Source of the DNA: Crocinitomicaceae bacterium
GTDB lineage: Bacteria > Bacteroidota > Bacteroidia > Flavobacteriales_D > Crocinitomicaceae
NCBI GenBank assembly: GCA_021325675.1
Contig: JAJTCM010000009.1
Coordinates: forward strand, 1 to 64,000
DNA: 64,000 nt
Reading direction: 5' to 3'
Each line of letters starts with the position of its first letter. Position 1 is the stretch's first letter. The notes below the pieces were generated by a model. That model had not been told where the DNA came from. It was given only the letters and a program-made list of their open reading frames with translations, and did not search any database. Below are positions 49,124 through 60,069 of this stretch, piece after piece. A program made the translations under genes and the position numbers.

Positions 49124-50196
49124 TAAAAGTCAAGCTTGGTTTGGTGAAAAACAGCTTTGTTTTCTTCCGTTTCAAAGCCTGACAACTGGAAACCGATCAG
49201 CCGGATAGGTTTTTTCAGCGGAAGGACGGAATCCATGAGGATATCGGCGGCGGGTTTGAGCTGTTCCTCCTGCGTAAAAGGAATATCAAAGGTATGGGAC
49301 TTTGTTTGGATCGTAAAATCAAAATACTTGAGCTTGAGCGTCAAAGTCCGGGCTTTTTTACCGCTTTTATCGTAGCGCTTCCACATGGACTGCATAATTT
49401 TTGCAGCTTCTTTCCTGAAAGTAGCCTGATCGCTGATGTCGTTAAAAAACGTGTTTTCTACAGCCAGGCTTTTGCGTTCCCGGAAAGATTCCACGGGACG
49501 GTTGTCGATTCCGCGGGCGATATAGTAAAAATATTTACCTGACTTTCCGAAATGGTATTCCAGGAATTCTTTGCTTTTCTGATAAAGCTGTTTACCGGTT
49601 GGGATACCGAGCTCCATCATTTTATCAGCGGTGACTTTCCCGACACCAAAAAAACGATGGATCGGAAGCGAAAAAATGAAGGCTTGTGCATCCTCAGGCT
49701 TAATCACATACAAACCGTTTGGCTTGTCCTGGTCGGAAGCCATTTTTGCAAGGAATTTATTGTAGGAAACCCCGGCCGAAGCCACGAGGTTCAGTTCATT
49801 TTTGATGTCATTTTTAATCGCCTGGGCAATGAGCGTGGCTGAAGGAAGGCCAACTTTATTCTCAGTAACATCGAGAAAAGCTTCGTCCATGGACAAAGGC
49901 TCAATCAGGTCTGTGTAGCGCAAAAAAATATTCCGGATCTCATAGGAAAGCTCCTTGTAGCGCTCAAAACGCGGGCGGGCAAAAATCAAACCGGGACAGA
50001 GCTTGGCGGCCAGCTTGGAGCTCATGGCCGATTTCACCCCAAATTTCCGGGCTTCGTAACTGGCGGCGGCTACTACTCCCCTGTCACTGCTGCCCCCAAC
50101 GGCCAATGGTTTGTTCCGGTACTCGGGAAAATCCAGCTGCTCCACAGAGGCAAAAAAGGCGTCCATGTCAATGTGTATGATTTTTCGGTTTTCCAC
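49123..50196 (-). CDS. dinB: DNA polymerase IV (Y family)
   Basis: Protein of 357 residues starting with GTG at 50196. Landmarks: IIHIDMDAFFASVEQ (metal Asp pair), VVAAASYEARKFGVKSAM, LSMDEAFLDVTE (catalytic Asp-Glu), VASAGVSYNKFLAKMASDQDKPNG and IHRFFGVGKV. A little-finger domain follows. There is no clear C-terminal beta-clamp motif beyond the final QTKLDF (QxxLxF-like), which may serve as the clamp-binding peptide. It is the first gene of a dinB-OMP-GDPD operon. A TAAATTCG box lies 3 bp before the GTG. Confidence 0.96.
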   Translation of the reverse strand: MENRKIIHIDMDAFFASVEQLDFPEYRNKPLAVGGSSDRGVVAAASYEARKFGVKSAMSSKLAAKLCPGLIFARPRFERYKELSYEIRNIFLRYTDLIEPLSMDEAFLDVTENKVGLPSATLIAQAIKNDIKNELNLVASAGVSYNKFLAKMASDQDKPNGLYVIKPEDAQAFIFSLPIHRFFGVGKVTADKMMELGIPTGKQLYQKSKEFLEYHFGKSGKYFYYIARGIDNRPVESFRERKSLAVENTFFNDISDQATFRKEAAKIMQSMWKRYDKSGKKARTLTLKLKYFDFTIQTKSHTFDIPFTQEEQLKPAADILMDSVLPLKKPIRLIGFQLSGFETEENKAVFHQTKLDF

Positions 50197-50282
50197 ATCC
50201 GAATTTACATATTTTTCGTAATTTTACGCTTTTAATGTAATTTTTTCGAATTTAAACGTTATTTCCTGAAGAGAGTCAACTG

Positions 50283-50678
50283 ATGCTGAAATCCGTCGTT
50301 TTTATAGTGTTTTTTTTGTGCCTCCGGCTTCCCGTTCAATCCGGCGGACTGGATAATTTCCCTGTACAGGAAAACGCATTTAAACTTAAGCCGCTGATTT
50401 TTGCCGACTTTTTCAGCCCGAACGGCGATGGACACAACGATACTTTCGTGATCCAGAACATTGAAGAATACCCGATTAACAAGCTTTTTGTATTCAACCG
50501 CTGGGGAGAAATCGTTTACACTTCCGAGCCCTACCAGAATGATTGGGACGGAACGATGAACATTAAAGCTGATCTTTTCGGCGATATCTTACCGGAAGGC
50601 ATGTATTTTTACCGCTTCGAATTTCTTGTTGGCGACTATTTAACCTATGCAAACGGCAAAATCATTTTGAAGCGATGA
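50283..50678 (+). CDS. Minimal T9SS type B sorting-domain protein
   Basis: Protein of 131 residues: a signal peptide (1-20), about 15 spacer residues, then a complete type B (gliding-motility-associated) C-terminal domain, FFSPNGDGHNDTFVI, INKLFVFNRWGEIVYTS, NDWDGT and GMYFYRFEF...GKIILKR. It has no passenger domain. Its stop overlaps the PorP/SprF start by 4 bp (ATGA), so both are made together. It may be a small surface subunit or anchor delivered by the adjacent PorP/SprF protein. Confidence 0.92.
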   Translation: MLKSVVFIVFFLCLRLPVQSGGLDNFPVQENAFKLKPLIFADFFSPNGDGHNDTFVIQNIEEYPINKLFVFNRWGEIVYTSEPYQNDWDGTMNIKADLFGDILPEGMYFYRFEFLVGDYLTYANGKIILKR

Positions 50679-51598
50679 GATTGTTGATTGCTTTGCTTTT
50701 CCTTTTGCCGGCCTTCGTCAGCTTTGGCCAGCTGAAATATAAATTCAAGCAGTATATGCTGCACCAAACAATTTATAATCCTGGCTACGTTGACCCTGAC
50801 ACCAAGTTTTCATTTAACACCCTTTACCGCCGCCAGTGGCTTCGCCAGCAGAATTACCCGGAGGCTTTTTTCGCCTATGCCCATTACAATTTTGACGGCG
50901 GAACGCATGCTGTAGCAGGTATTTTGTCGAACGACCTCATCAACAAATACAACCAGTTTGAAATTTCAGCCAGCTATGTCTACAATATCCCCGTGGGTGA
51001 TTACAACCTGGGACTTGGCGCTAAGCTCGGCTTCATGGAACAAAACCTGCTGAATACCAATCTCACTTATTTCGACCCGGTTGAGCCTGTGCTGGCGGAA
51101 GGCGATTATACGACAAAATTCCTGAACCTTGGAACGGGTATTTCATTCACTTCACGTGACCTGAGCCTGCATTTCGGGATTCCCCAGCTTTTTGGCAACC
51201 GGTTCATCAACGACGATGCGATTTACGATACCAAAAATGCGCACCTGTTTTTCAATGCCGGCTACAAATTTCACAGAACGGATTGGTTTATCCTCTATCC
51301 GAATATCATGACTTACATTGTGCGCGGAAGTAAATTTCACGGCTCGTTTCACATGAATTTCCTGGCAAGCCAATTGGTTTGGGGTGGCGTGGGAATTGAC
51401 ACCGACCTGACTTTGAACGCTTCTGCCGGCTTGTTTACGCAAAGTGGTTTCCGCGTAGTTTATTCGATCGACAACCGCTTTTTTCCAAAAAACCAGACAA
51501 CTGGTGTTTCACACGAAATTTCTGTCAGCTACGCCAAAACCATTAAGGACAATCCTTTTTCACGCAGGAAATACAAAGGGGGACGACGGAGACGGTGA
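50675..51598 (+). CDS. PorP/SprF family T9SS outer-membrane protein
   Basis: Protein of 307 residues with signal peptide (1-19, FVSFGQ). Landmarks: QYMLHQTIYNPGYVDPDTKFSF, LYRRQWL, YAHYNFDGGTHAVAGIL and a barrel of repeated beta strands (GLGAKLGFMEQ, NLGTGISF, HLFFNAGYKF). PorP/SprF proteins attach type B clients to the surface and lie next to their client gene, as here. The C-terminal ~20 residues are very basic (SRRKYKGGRRRR). It is convergent with terC. Confidence 0.95.
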   Translation: MRLLIALLFLLPAFVSFGQLKYKFKQYMLHQTIYNPGYVDPDTKFSFNTLYRRQWLRQQNYPEAFFAYAHYNFDGGTHAVAGILSNDLINKYNQFEISASYVYNIPVGDYNLGLGAKLGFMEQNLLNTNLTYFDPVEPVLAEGDYTTKFLNLGTGISFTSRDLSLHFGIPQLFGNRFINDDAIYDTKNAHLFFNAGYKFHRTDWFILYPNIMTYIVRGSKFHGSFHMNFLASQLVWGGVGIDTDLTLNASAGLFTQSGFRVVYSIDNRFFPKNQTTGVSHEISVSYAKTIKDNPFSRRKYKGGRRRR

Positions 51599-51601
51599 TT
51601 T

Positions 51602-51664
51602 TAATGTGCTAATATGCTAATGATTAATGTGCCGATTGACGCAATTAATTTCATTAGCACATTA
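51602..51664. repeat. Perfect 12-bp inverted repeat between convergent genes
   Basis: TAATGTGCTAAT (51602-51613) and ATTAGCACATTA (51653-51664) are perfect inverted copies with further TAATG words between them. The right arm includes the terC stop codon. It likely ends both porP/sprF and terC transcripts. Confidence 0.75.
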
Positions 51665-52603
51665 TTGTTCTTTTTTCGTTCTTATCAGCGAGTAGACAAT
51701 CCCGATTGTCAGGCAGCCCAGGATCACAGAAAGTGAAATCATCGGGGAAATTTCGACCCATTTTACGACGATCATTTTCACGCCGACGAACAACAGGATG
51801 GCAACCAGTGAAAATTTGATGTACTGGAATTTATCCATCATGCCCGACAGGAAGAAAAACAGGTTCCGGAGGCCGAGAATGGCGAAAATATTCGAAGTAA
51901 ACACAATAAACGGATCTTTGGTCACGGAGAAAATCGCCGGAATGGAATCCACCGCGAACAGGATATCAGAGAATTCCACCACGATCAGCGAAGCAAACAA
52001 GCCTGTTGCAACCCGTTTCCCGTTCTTTTTGATAAAGTATTTACCGCCGTGGTTTCCCCAGTCGATCGGGTAGATTTTGGATAAAAGCTTCACCCCGAAA
52101 CTGTCTTTAAAATCCTTTTCACCATCATCAGATTTCAGCATCTTTAGCGCTGAGAACACGAGAATCCCTCCGAAAACGTAGGTTGCCCATTCGAATTGCT
52201 CCACAAAAGCAGTACCGAGCACAATCATCACCAACCGGAAAAATACGGCGCCGATAATTCCCCAAAACAGTATTTTATGCTGGTAACGGCTTTCAATCTT
52301 GAAATAGGAAAAGATGAGGGCGATCACAAAAATATTATCCAGGCTGAGTGATTCTTCAATGAAATAACCGGTATAAAACTCAAACATGGCTTTAGTAGGC
52401 GATACATTAGCCGGGTTCAGGCCAAAAAGCTGCTGATCGTACAAGTAATAAATTACACCTCCGAAACTAAGCGCCAGCACCACCCAAACAATTGTCCAGG
52501 CAACTGATTCCTTAATACTTACCTTCTCGGCCTTTTTATGAAAAATTCCGAGATCCAGCGCCAAAAGGCCAAAAATAAGGGCAATAAAAAAGATCCAAAC
52601 CAT
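51662..52603 (-). CDS. TerC family membrane protein
   Basis: Protein of 313 residues when started at 52603 (MVWIFFIALIFGLL); a TACTTTTG box 15 bp upstream supports this start over an in-frame ATG at 52621. About nine helices. TerC/Alx landmarks: EESLSLDNIFVIALIFSYF and VVEFSDILFAVDSIPAIFSV, with the acidic metal-site residues, plus RFWGI-like KILFWGIIGAVFFR. Alx/TerC proteins export Mn2+ and help metalate secreted proteins; tellurite resistance is a side effect. Confidence 0.95.
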   Translation of the reverse strand: MVWIFFIALIFGLLALDLGIFHKKAEKVSIKESVAWTIVWVVLALSFGGVIYYLYDQQLFGLNPANVSPTKAMFEFYTGYFIEESLSLDNIFVIALIFSYFKIESRYQHKILFWGIIGAVFFRLVMIVLGTAFVEQFEWATYVFGGILVFSALKMLKSDDGEKDFKDSFGVKLLSKIYPIDWGNHGGKYFIKKNGKRVATGLFASLIVVEFSDILFAVDSIPAIFSVTKDPFIVFTSNIFAILGLRNLFFFLSGMMDKFQYIKFSLVAILLFVGVKMIVVKWVEISPMISLSVILGCLTIGIVYSLIRTKKEQ

Positions 52604-52618
52604 GTGTGAAATAAAACA

Positions 52619-52626
52619 CAAAAGTA
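52619..52626 (-). promoter_or_regulatory. Promoter -7 box of terC
   Basis: TACTTTTG on the - strand, 15 bp before the ATG at 52603. Confidence 0.6.
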
Positions 52627-52714
52627 ATGAAAAATGAAGAACCGAAAATAGAAAATCCGGAAGATTACCCGAATCATTCTCAATTCTTCATTCTCAATTC
52701 TCAATTCAATTCCG

Positions 52715-52722
52715 TAATTTTG
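52715..52722 (+). promoter_or_regulatory. Promoter -7 box of uvrB, leaderless spacing
   Basis: TAATTTTG ends 5 bp before the uvrB ATG at 52728. Upstream lies a stretch of TTCTCAATTC-type words (52680-52712). Confidence 0.6.
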
Positions 52723-52727
52723 TAGAA

Positions 52728-54746
52728 ATGGACTTTCAACTTATTTCTGATTTTAAACCGACCGGCGATCAGCCGGAAGCGATCCGTCAGCTTACCCAGG
52801 GGCTCAACTCCGGGATCCAGCACCAGACTTTGCTTGGGGTAACGGGAAGCGGTAAAACGTTTACGGTTGCCAACGTGATCCAGGAAATCAAGCGCCCGAC
52901 GCTGATCCTTTCTCACAACAAAACCCTGGCTGCCCAGCTTTACGGTGAATTCAAACAGTTTTTCCCGCAAAACTCCGTTGAGTATTTTGTTTCTTATTAC
53001 GATTATTATCAGCCGGAAGCGTATTTACCGGTCAGCGATACGTTTATTGAAAAAGACCTGCAAATCAATGACGAATTGGAAAAGCTGCGCCTTTCGGCCA
53101 CTTCCGCCCTGCTTTCCGGCAGGAAAGACGTTATTGTCGTTTCATCTGTTTCCTGCATCTACGGTATCGGGAACCCAAACGAATTTGCGAACAGTATTAT
53201 TGAAATCAAAAAAGGCCTCACGATTTCGCGCAACAAATTCCTCCACCGGCTGGTTGAAAACCTGTATTCACGGGCGATAGACGATTTCAAGCGTGGAACT
53301 TTCCGGGTGAAAGGCGACACGATCGATATTTTCCTCGCTTACGCGGATTATGCCTTGCGCGTCGAATTCTGGGGCGATGACATTGAAGGGATTTTCACCA
53401 TCGATCCCGTTTCGAACAACAAGCTTGAAAACCTGGACCTGATTAACATTTACCCGGCAAACATCTTCGTTTCCAGTCCTGCTACCCAACAGCGGGCGCT
53501 CAACCAGATTGGCGAAGACATGGTTTTGCAGGTAGAAGCATTCAAGCGCGAAGGAAAGCTGCTGGAGAGCAAGCGCCTGGAAGAACGGGTTTCCTACGAC
53601 ATGGAAATGATCCGCGAGCTGGGCTACTGCTCCGGGATTGAAAATTATTCCCGCTATTTCGACCAGCGCGCACCGGGGACACGGCCTTTCTGCCTGCTGG
53701 ATTATTTCCCGGACGATTTCCTGCTGGTTGTGGACGAAAGCCACGTAACCATTCCGCAGATCCGGGCGATGTACGGCGGTGACCGGGCACGAAAAATCAA
53801 CCTCGTGGATTATGGTTTCCGTTTACAGGCCGCCATGGATAACCGCCCGCTGAAATTTGAAGAGTTCGAAAGCATGCTGCACCAGGCGATTTATGTTTCC
53901 GCTACGCCGGCCGTTTACGAACTGGAGAAATCCGAAGGCGTTGTCGTGGAGCAGCTGATCCGCCCGACAGGCTTGCTTGACCCGGTTATTGAAGTGCGCC
54001 CGAGCATCAACCAGATCGACGACCTGATCGAAGAAATCCAGGTCCGCCGCGACAAAGATGAACGCGTTTTGGTAACCACGCTCACCAAGCGCATGGCGGA
54101 AGAATTACAAAAATACCTGGATAAGCTCGGCATTCCCTGCCGGTACATTCACAGCGACATTGATACGATTGAGCGTGTTGAGATCCTGCGCCAGCTTCGC
54201 CTGGGCGATTTTGATGTGCTGATCGGCGTCAACCTGCTCCGGGAAGGATTGGATTTACCGGAAGTTTCACTCGTGGCGATCCTCGATGCAGATAAGGAAG
54301 GCTTCTTGCGGGATGAGCGCTCGCTTGTTCAAACTGTGGGTCGGGCCGCACGGAATGTGAACGGAATGGTGATCATGTATGCCGATAAAATCACGATGTC
54401 GATGGATAAAACCATTTCGGAAACGAACCGCCGCCGGCAGATGCAGATAGCGTACAACGAAGCGAATGGTATCGTTCCGACTGCCCTCACGAAGTCCAGG
54501 GAAAAAATCATGGAATCGACGAAAGTAGCGGATAGCGACGCTGCGAGCCGCGCTTACCAGGAAGAATACGGGAATAAGCCAAGTATCGCAGCCGATCCGG
54601 TGGTACAATACATGAACCAGGACCAGCTGAAAAAACTGATCGCCAGTACGAAAAAACAAATGGAAAAAGCTGCCAAGGACCTCGACTTTATCGAAGCCGC
54701 CCGTCTGCGCGACGAGATGCGCGAGCTCGAAAAAATGTTGAAATAA
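52728..54746 (+). CDS. uvrB: Excinuclease ABC subunit B
   Basis: Protein of 672 residues, standard length. Landmarks: GVTGSGKTFTVANVI (Walker A), SYYDYYQPEAYLPVSDTFIEKD (beta-hairpin region, ~85-106), VVDESHVTIPQ (Walker B-like), GVNLLREGLDLPEVSLVAILDADKEG, QTVGRAARN and a C-terminal UVR domain (KKLIASTKKQMEKAAKDLDF). UvrB verifies damage and loads UvrC in nucleotide excision repair. An EamA transporter follows 7 bp after the stop. Confidence 0.98.
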   Translation: MDFQLISDFKPTGDQPEAIRQLTQGLNSGIQHQTLLGVTGSGKTFTVANVIQEIKRPTLILSHNKTLAAQLYGEFKQFFPQNSVEYFVSYYDYYQPEAYLPVSDTFIEKDLQINDELEKLRLSATSALLSGRKDVIVVSSVSCIYGIGNPNEFANSIIEIKKGLTISRNKFLHRLVENLYSRAIDDFKRGTFRVKGDTIDIFLAYADYALRVEFWGDDIEGIFTIDPVSNNKLENLDLINIYPANIFVSSPATQQRALNQIGEDMVLQVEAFKREGKLLESKRLEERVSYDMEMIRELGYCSGIENYSRYFDQRAPGTRPFCLLDYFPDDFLLVVDESHVTIPQIRAMYGGDRARKINLVDYGFRLQAAMDNRPLKFEEFESMLHQAIYVSATPAVYELEKSEGVVVEQLIRPTGLLDPVIEVRPSINQIDDLIEEIQVRRDKDERVLVTTLTKRMAEELQKYLDKLGIPCRYIHSDIDTIERVEILRQLRLGDFDVLIGVNLLREGLDLPEVSLVAILDADKEGFLRDERSLVQTVGRAARNVNGMVIMYADKITMSMDKTISETNRRRQMQIAYNEANGIVPTALTKSREKIMESTKVADSDAASRAYQEEYGNKPSIAADPVVQYMNQDQLKKLIASTKKQMEKAAKDLDFIEAARLRDEMRELEKMLK

Positions 54747-54753
54747 GCCAGGC

Positions 54754-55653
54754 ATGACAAACAAAACTGTTCCTTTACTTTTATTGATCCTCCTCGCCTG
54801 TATCTGGGGAAGCTCGTTCATTCTCATGAAACGCGGCATGGAAACTCCGGGCGGCGCCGCTATTTTCAGTGACAGCCAGGTCGGCGCGCTGCGAATGCTG
54901 ATCGCTTCCCTCGTTTTACTCCCGATCACGTTTTTTTCCCTCAAAAAGCTGAAGTCATACAAAGATTTTATCAGTCTGACCATTGTCGGCACCTGCGGAA
55001 ATTTTGTACCGGCTTTTTTGTTTACGTATGCAGAAACGGAGCTTTCCAGCGGATATGCGGGAATGATGAATACGTTCACATCGGTTTTTGCGCTGGTAAT
55101 CGGCGTTCTTATTTTCAGGCAGAAATTGCTGCTCAACCAGGTAATCGGTATTTTGATCGCCTTTTCGGGCATGGTTTTCCTGATGTACGCCGGACAGCAA
55201 TTGGACAGCGCCGGAACCTGGAAACATCTCGCCGCCATTATTTTCGCCACATTGCTGTACGGTATTTCACTCAACACGATCAAACACAGGCTGAGCCATC
55301 TGAAAGCCATGGAAATCACTTCGCTCGCCTTTGGAATTTTGCTTGTCCCGGGAATTATCGCGAGTATTTTTTCCGGGAGCTTTGAAGTCATGAAAAGTAA
55401 TCCCCATGTCTGGGAAGGCCTGGGATACATTGCCATCCTGAGTATCGTCGGCACGGCATTGGCGCTCCTGATCTTTAACCGGGTAATCGCTCTGAAATCC
55501 ACGCTTTTTGCCAGCAGCGTAACGTACCTCATCCCGATTGTTGCCGTATTTATTGGAATGCTGAACGGCGAAACGATCAATATGCTGCAAATCGGTGCAA
55601 TGGTTGTTGTTTTGTGCGGGGTTTTCCTGGCGAATTCGAAATTCCAGAAGTAA
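54754..55653 (+). CDS. EamA/DMT family transporter
   Basis: Protein of 299 residues with ten hydrophobic helices, two EamA repeats (~10-140 and ~155-297). Landmarks: LLACIWGSSFILMKRGME near the start, ATAPVFALV-like MMNTFTSVFALVIGVLIFRQKL, and in the second half SSVTYLIPIVAVFIGMLNGE. It is a metabolite or drug exporter of unknown substrate. The 7-bp gap makes it a likely second gene of a uvrB transcript. Confidence 0.94.
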   Translation: MTNKTVPLLLLILLACIWGSSFILMKRGMETPGGAAIFSDSQVGALRMLIASLVLLPITFFSLKKLKSYKDFISLTIVGTCGNFVPAFLFTYAETELSSGYAGMMNTFTSVFALVIGVLIFRQKLLLNQVIGILIAFSGMVFLMYAGQQLDSAGTWKHLAAIIFATLLYGISLNTIKHRLSHLKAMEITSLAFGILLVPGIIASIFSGSFEVMKSNPHVWEGLGYIAILSIVGTALALLIFNRVIALKSTLFASSVTYLIPIVAVFIGMLNGETINMLQIGAMVVVLCGVFLANSKFQK

Positions 55654-55660
55654 TCTTTTC

Positions 55661-55857
55661 GGATCGCGAAGCACGCGAAGTTAACGCAAAAGAATACAAA
55701 GTAAGTTGAGCAAAGAGCGCTAAAAATATCCTTTAACTACAATAGTGGATTTGTGTCGTCCATGTCCTTCGGAGCAGTTCCAAGGTAATTTAGACGCCAA
55801 ACTTTTGCGATCTTTCTAAACCTTTAACTTCGCGCCCTTAATAATTCTTTGCGATCC
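55661..55857. repeat. 197-bp intergenic inverted-repeat element (GGATCGC/GCGAAGTTAA type)
   Basis: The left arm (GGATCGCGAAGCACGCGAAG, continuing TTAACGC, from 55661) is inverted on the right as TTTAACTTCGCGCCC and TTTGCGATCC (55822-55857). The outer GGATCGC and inner GCGAAGTTAA blocks pair; the spacer between them differs in length. Further TTTTGCGATCTTT words occur inside. It fills most of the 272-bp gap before the ABC transporter genes, with no ORF. Confidence 0.7.
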
Positions 55858-55901
55858 AAAAAAACATATCCTGATTGTGAAATATTATCGTTGAAAAAGA
55901 T

Positions 55902-55909
55902 TAATTTCG
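55902..55909 (+). promoter_or_regulatory. Possible -7 box of the ABC exporter
   Basis: TAATTTCG, one change from TAnnTTTG, 16 bp before the ATG at 55926. Confidence 0.45.
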
Positions 55910-55925
55910 CAGGAAACTTCAAGAA

Positions 55926-56690
55926 ATGATCCGGGTAGAAAATTTGCGGAAAGAATTCGTCCTCACCAAGAAATTGCAGAAAGAATATGCTACCAAAGAC
56001 AAAGTAGCCTTAGCTGTAGACAATATCAGCTTTGAGTGCAAGCCAGGCCGGATTTTCTCTTTGCTGGGACCGAACGGCGCCGGTAAAACGACAACGATGC
56101 GCATGCTTTCCACGCTATTCACGCCGACTTCCGGCACTATTGAAATTGCGGGGATTGATGCGATTGCCAACCCAAACGAAGCCCGGAAAAAAATTGGTTT
56201 CCTGACAGGATCTACCGGCTTGTACCAGCGTTTGACAGCAAACGAAATTGTCAAATATTTTGCCGATTTATATGGCGTAAAAAAAGAAGATTACGAGCGC
56301 CGGAAGGAATATCTCTTTGACCTGTTGAATATGAACGATTTCCAGCACAAGCGCATTGGCAAGCTGAGCACAGGGATGAAGCAAAAAGTTTCAATTTGCC
56401 GGACGATGATCCACGACCCGGAAGTGGTAGTTTTCGATGAGCCAACCAGCGGACTGGACGTAATTACCTCCGAAAATATCATCAAGCTGATCCGCGATTG
56501 CAAAAACCAGGGGAAAACGGTTATTTTTTCGAGCCACATCATGTCGGAAGTGGACCTGCTCTGCGACGACCTGGCAATTATACACAAGGGAAAAATTATT
56601 TTCAACGATACGTTCGCCAACTTCAAAGCGGGCATGCAAACTGAAAACCTGACTTCCGAATTCATTCATTTAATTCACCAAAATTCCTGA
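55926..56690 (+). CDS. natA: ABC transporter ATP-binding protein (NatA-like)
   Basis: Protein of 254 residues. Walker A LLGPNGAGKTTTMRML (~residues 43-58), Q-loop region VGFLTGSTGLYQRLTANE as 'IGFLTGSTGLYQRLT', signature LSTGMKQKVSICRTMIHD, Walker B VVFDEPTSGLD and H-loop VIFSSHIM. Paired with an ABC-2/NatB-type permease 2 bp downstream. NatAB of Bacillus extrudes Na+; close relatives export other solutes, so the symbol is tentative. Confidence 0.9.
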   Translation: MIRVENLRKEFVLTKKLQKEYATKDKVALAVDNISFECKPGRIFSLLGPNGAGKTTTMRMLSTLFTPTSGTIEIAGIDAIANPNEARKKIGFLTGSTGLYQRLTANEIVKYFADLYGVKKEDYERRKEYLFDLLNMNDFQHKRIGKLSTGMKQKVSICRTMIHDPEVVVFDEPTSGLDVITSENIIKLIRDCKNQGKTVIFSSHIMSEVDLLCDDLAIIHKGKIIFNDTFANFKAGMQTENLTSEFIHLIHQNS

Positions 56691-56692
56691 AC

Positions 56693-57886
56693 ATGATTTT
56701 TTCGATCTTCAAAAAAGAATTAAAAGATACCCTCCGGGACCGCCGCACCGTTATTATGATGATTGTGATCCCGATCCTCGTGTTCCCGGTAATCATGACC
56801 GTTTTCGTAAAAATTTCAACGAGCTTTACGGAGGAAGCCATGACCAAATCCGTGAATATCGGGATTGTAAACAACGATAAAAGCAATGAATTTGTTGACC
56901 GGTTTAACGAAATCCCCGAGGCCATCGGCAAGCGCAACCTCATTTTTTTCAAGGATTCCAGCGAGCTGATCAAACAGATCAATGCAGACAGCATTCAATT
57001 CGGGATTGCCGTTCCGGCCGATTACGCCCAGGTAAGTGATTCCACCAAAAGCGTTGAGCTCAAAGTGTTTCATAATGCTACAAATGTCGGCATGGATGAA
57101 CGGGCGGAAATGTACCTGAATTTCATTGAGCAGCAAGTTAAAAGCAAGCGTTACCGGCAGCTGAACGTTAACGAGCAGCAGCTGAAGCCCATGGCTGTGG
57201 ATTATCAAAATGTGGCCTCCGACAAGGAAACTTTCGGTAAGCTGGCCGGCGGGTTTTTGCCTTACCTGTTTATCGCTTTCGGTTTCATGGGCTGCATGTA
57301 TCCGGCCATCGACCTGTTCACGGGCGAAAAAGAACGCGGAACACTGGAAACTTTGCTCACAACCCCGGTTTCACGCTGGCATATTTTGATCGGAAAAATG
57401 GGCGTGGTTGTTCTTTCAGGCTTGCTGGCGGCATCTTTCACCATGCTTGGGATTTTCCTTACGATTGAAGTATTCGATATTATCAAGGAACCGCGCCTGC
57501 TGGAAATTATTCATCAAATACTGACCGCGAAATTCATTTTTATGTTTTACCTGATCCTCATCCCGCTGATCGTGTTTTTTGCCGGTGTGATGATCCCGAT
57601 CGCCGTTTATGCCAAAACATTCAAGGAAGCACAAAGCATTATCGCACCGATGAACGCGATTATCGTCCTTCCAGCTATGGTAGGCTTTTTCCCGGGAATT
57701 GAGCTGAATATCACGACCGCTTGCATCCCGATTATCAATGTCGTGCTCGCCACTAAAGAGCTCATCGCCGGCACGCTGGAGTTTCCGATGCTCGCCCTCA
57801 GTTTCGGGATCATGTTCGCCCTCGCTTTTATTTCGATCCTGTTTTCGTATAAGCGCTTCGGGAAGGAAACGAACTTAGTAAGTTAG
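56693..57886 (+). CDS. natB: ABC-2 permease (NatB-like)
   Basis: Protein of 397 residues. A first helix (TVIMMIVIPILVFPVIMTVF, ~20-39) is followed by a ~140-residue extracytoplasmic domain and five to six C-terminal helices (~180-390). The NatB-like motif GEKERGTLETLLTTPVSRWHIL precedes the helical core. The N-terminal FKKELKDTLRDRRT is typical of the family. It forms an exporter with the ATPase just upstream. Confidence 0.92.
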   Translation: MIFSIFKKELKDTLRDRRTVIMMIVIPILVFPVIMTVFVKISTSFTEEAMTKSVNIGIVNNDKSNEFVDRFNEIPEAIGKRNLIFFKDSSELIKQINADSIQFGIAVPADYAQVSDSTKSVELKVFHNATNVGMDERAEMYLNFIEQQVKSKRYRQLNVNEQQLKPMAVDYQNVASDKETFGKLAGGFLPYLFIAFGFMGCMYPAIDLFTGEKERGTLETLLTTPVSRWHILIGKMGVVVLSGLLAASFTMLGIFLTIEVFDIIKEPRLLEIIHQILTAKFIFMFYLILIPLIVFFAGVMIPIAVYAKTFKEAQSIIAPMNAIIVLPAMVGFFPGIELNITTACIPIINVVLATKELIAGTLEFPMLALSFGIMFALAFISILFSYKRFGKETNLVS

Positions 57887-57936
57887 CCAGTTAGTTAGCT
57901 TGACAACTCAACTAATCACTAAAAACCAGTGACTAA

Positions 57937-60006
<2,070 letters not shown>

Positions 60007-60069
60007 ACTGATGAGCTTTTAAGCTGCCGCAAATTCTTCGCATAGAAATGACTTTAAAAACATAATAGC

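Noticed and set aside
54267-55580. 437-codon open frame on the - strand across uvrB and the EamA gene
   Set aside because: It is antisense to two well-supported genes, spans their junction, has no promoter box and encodes no recognisable protein. It is a by-product of codon usage.
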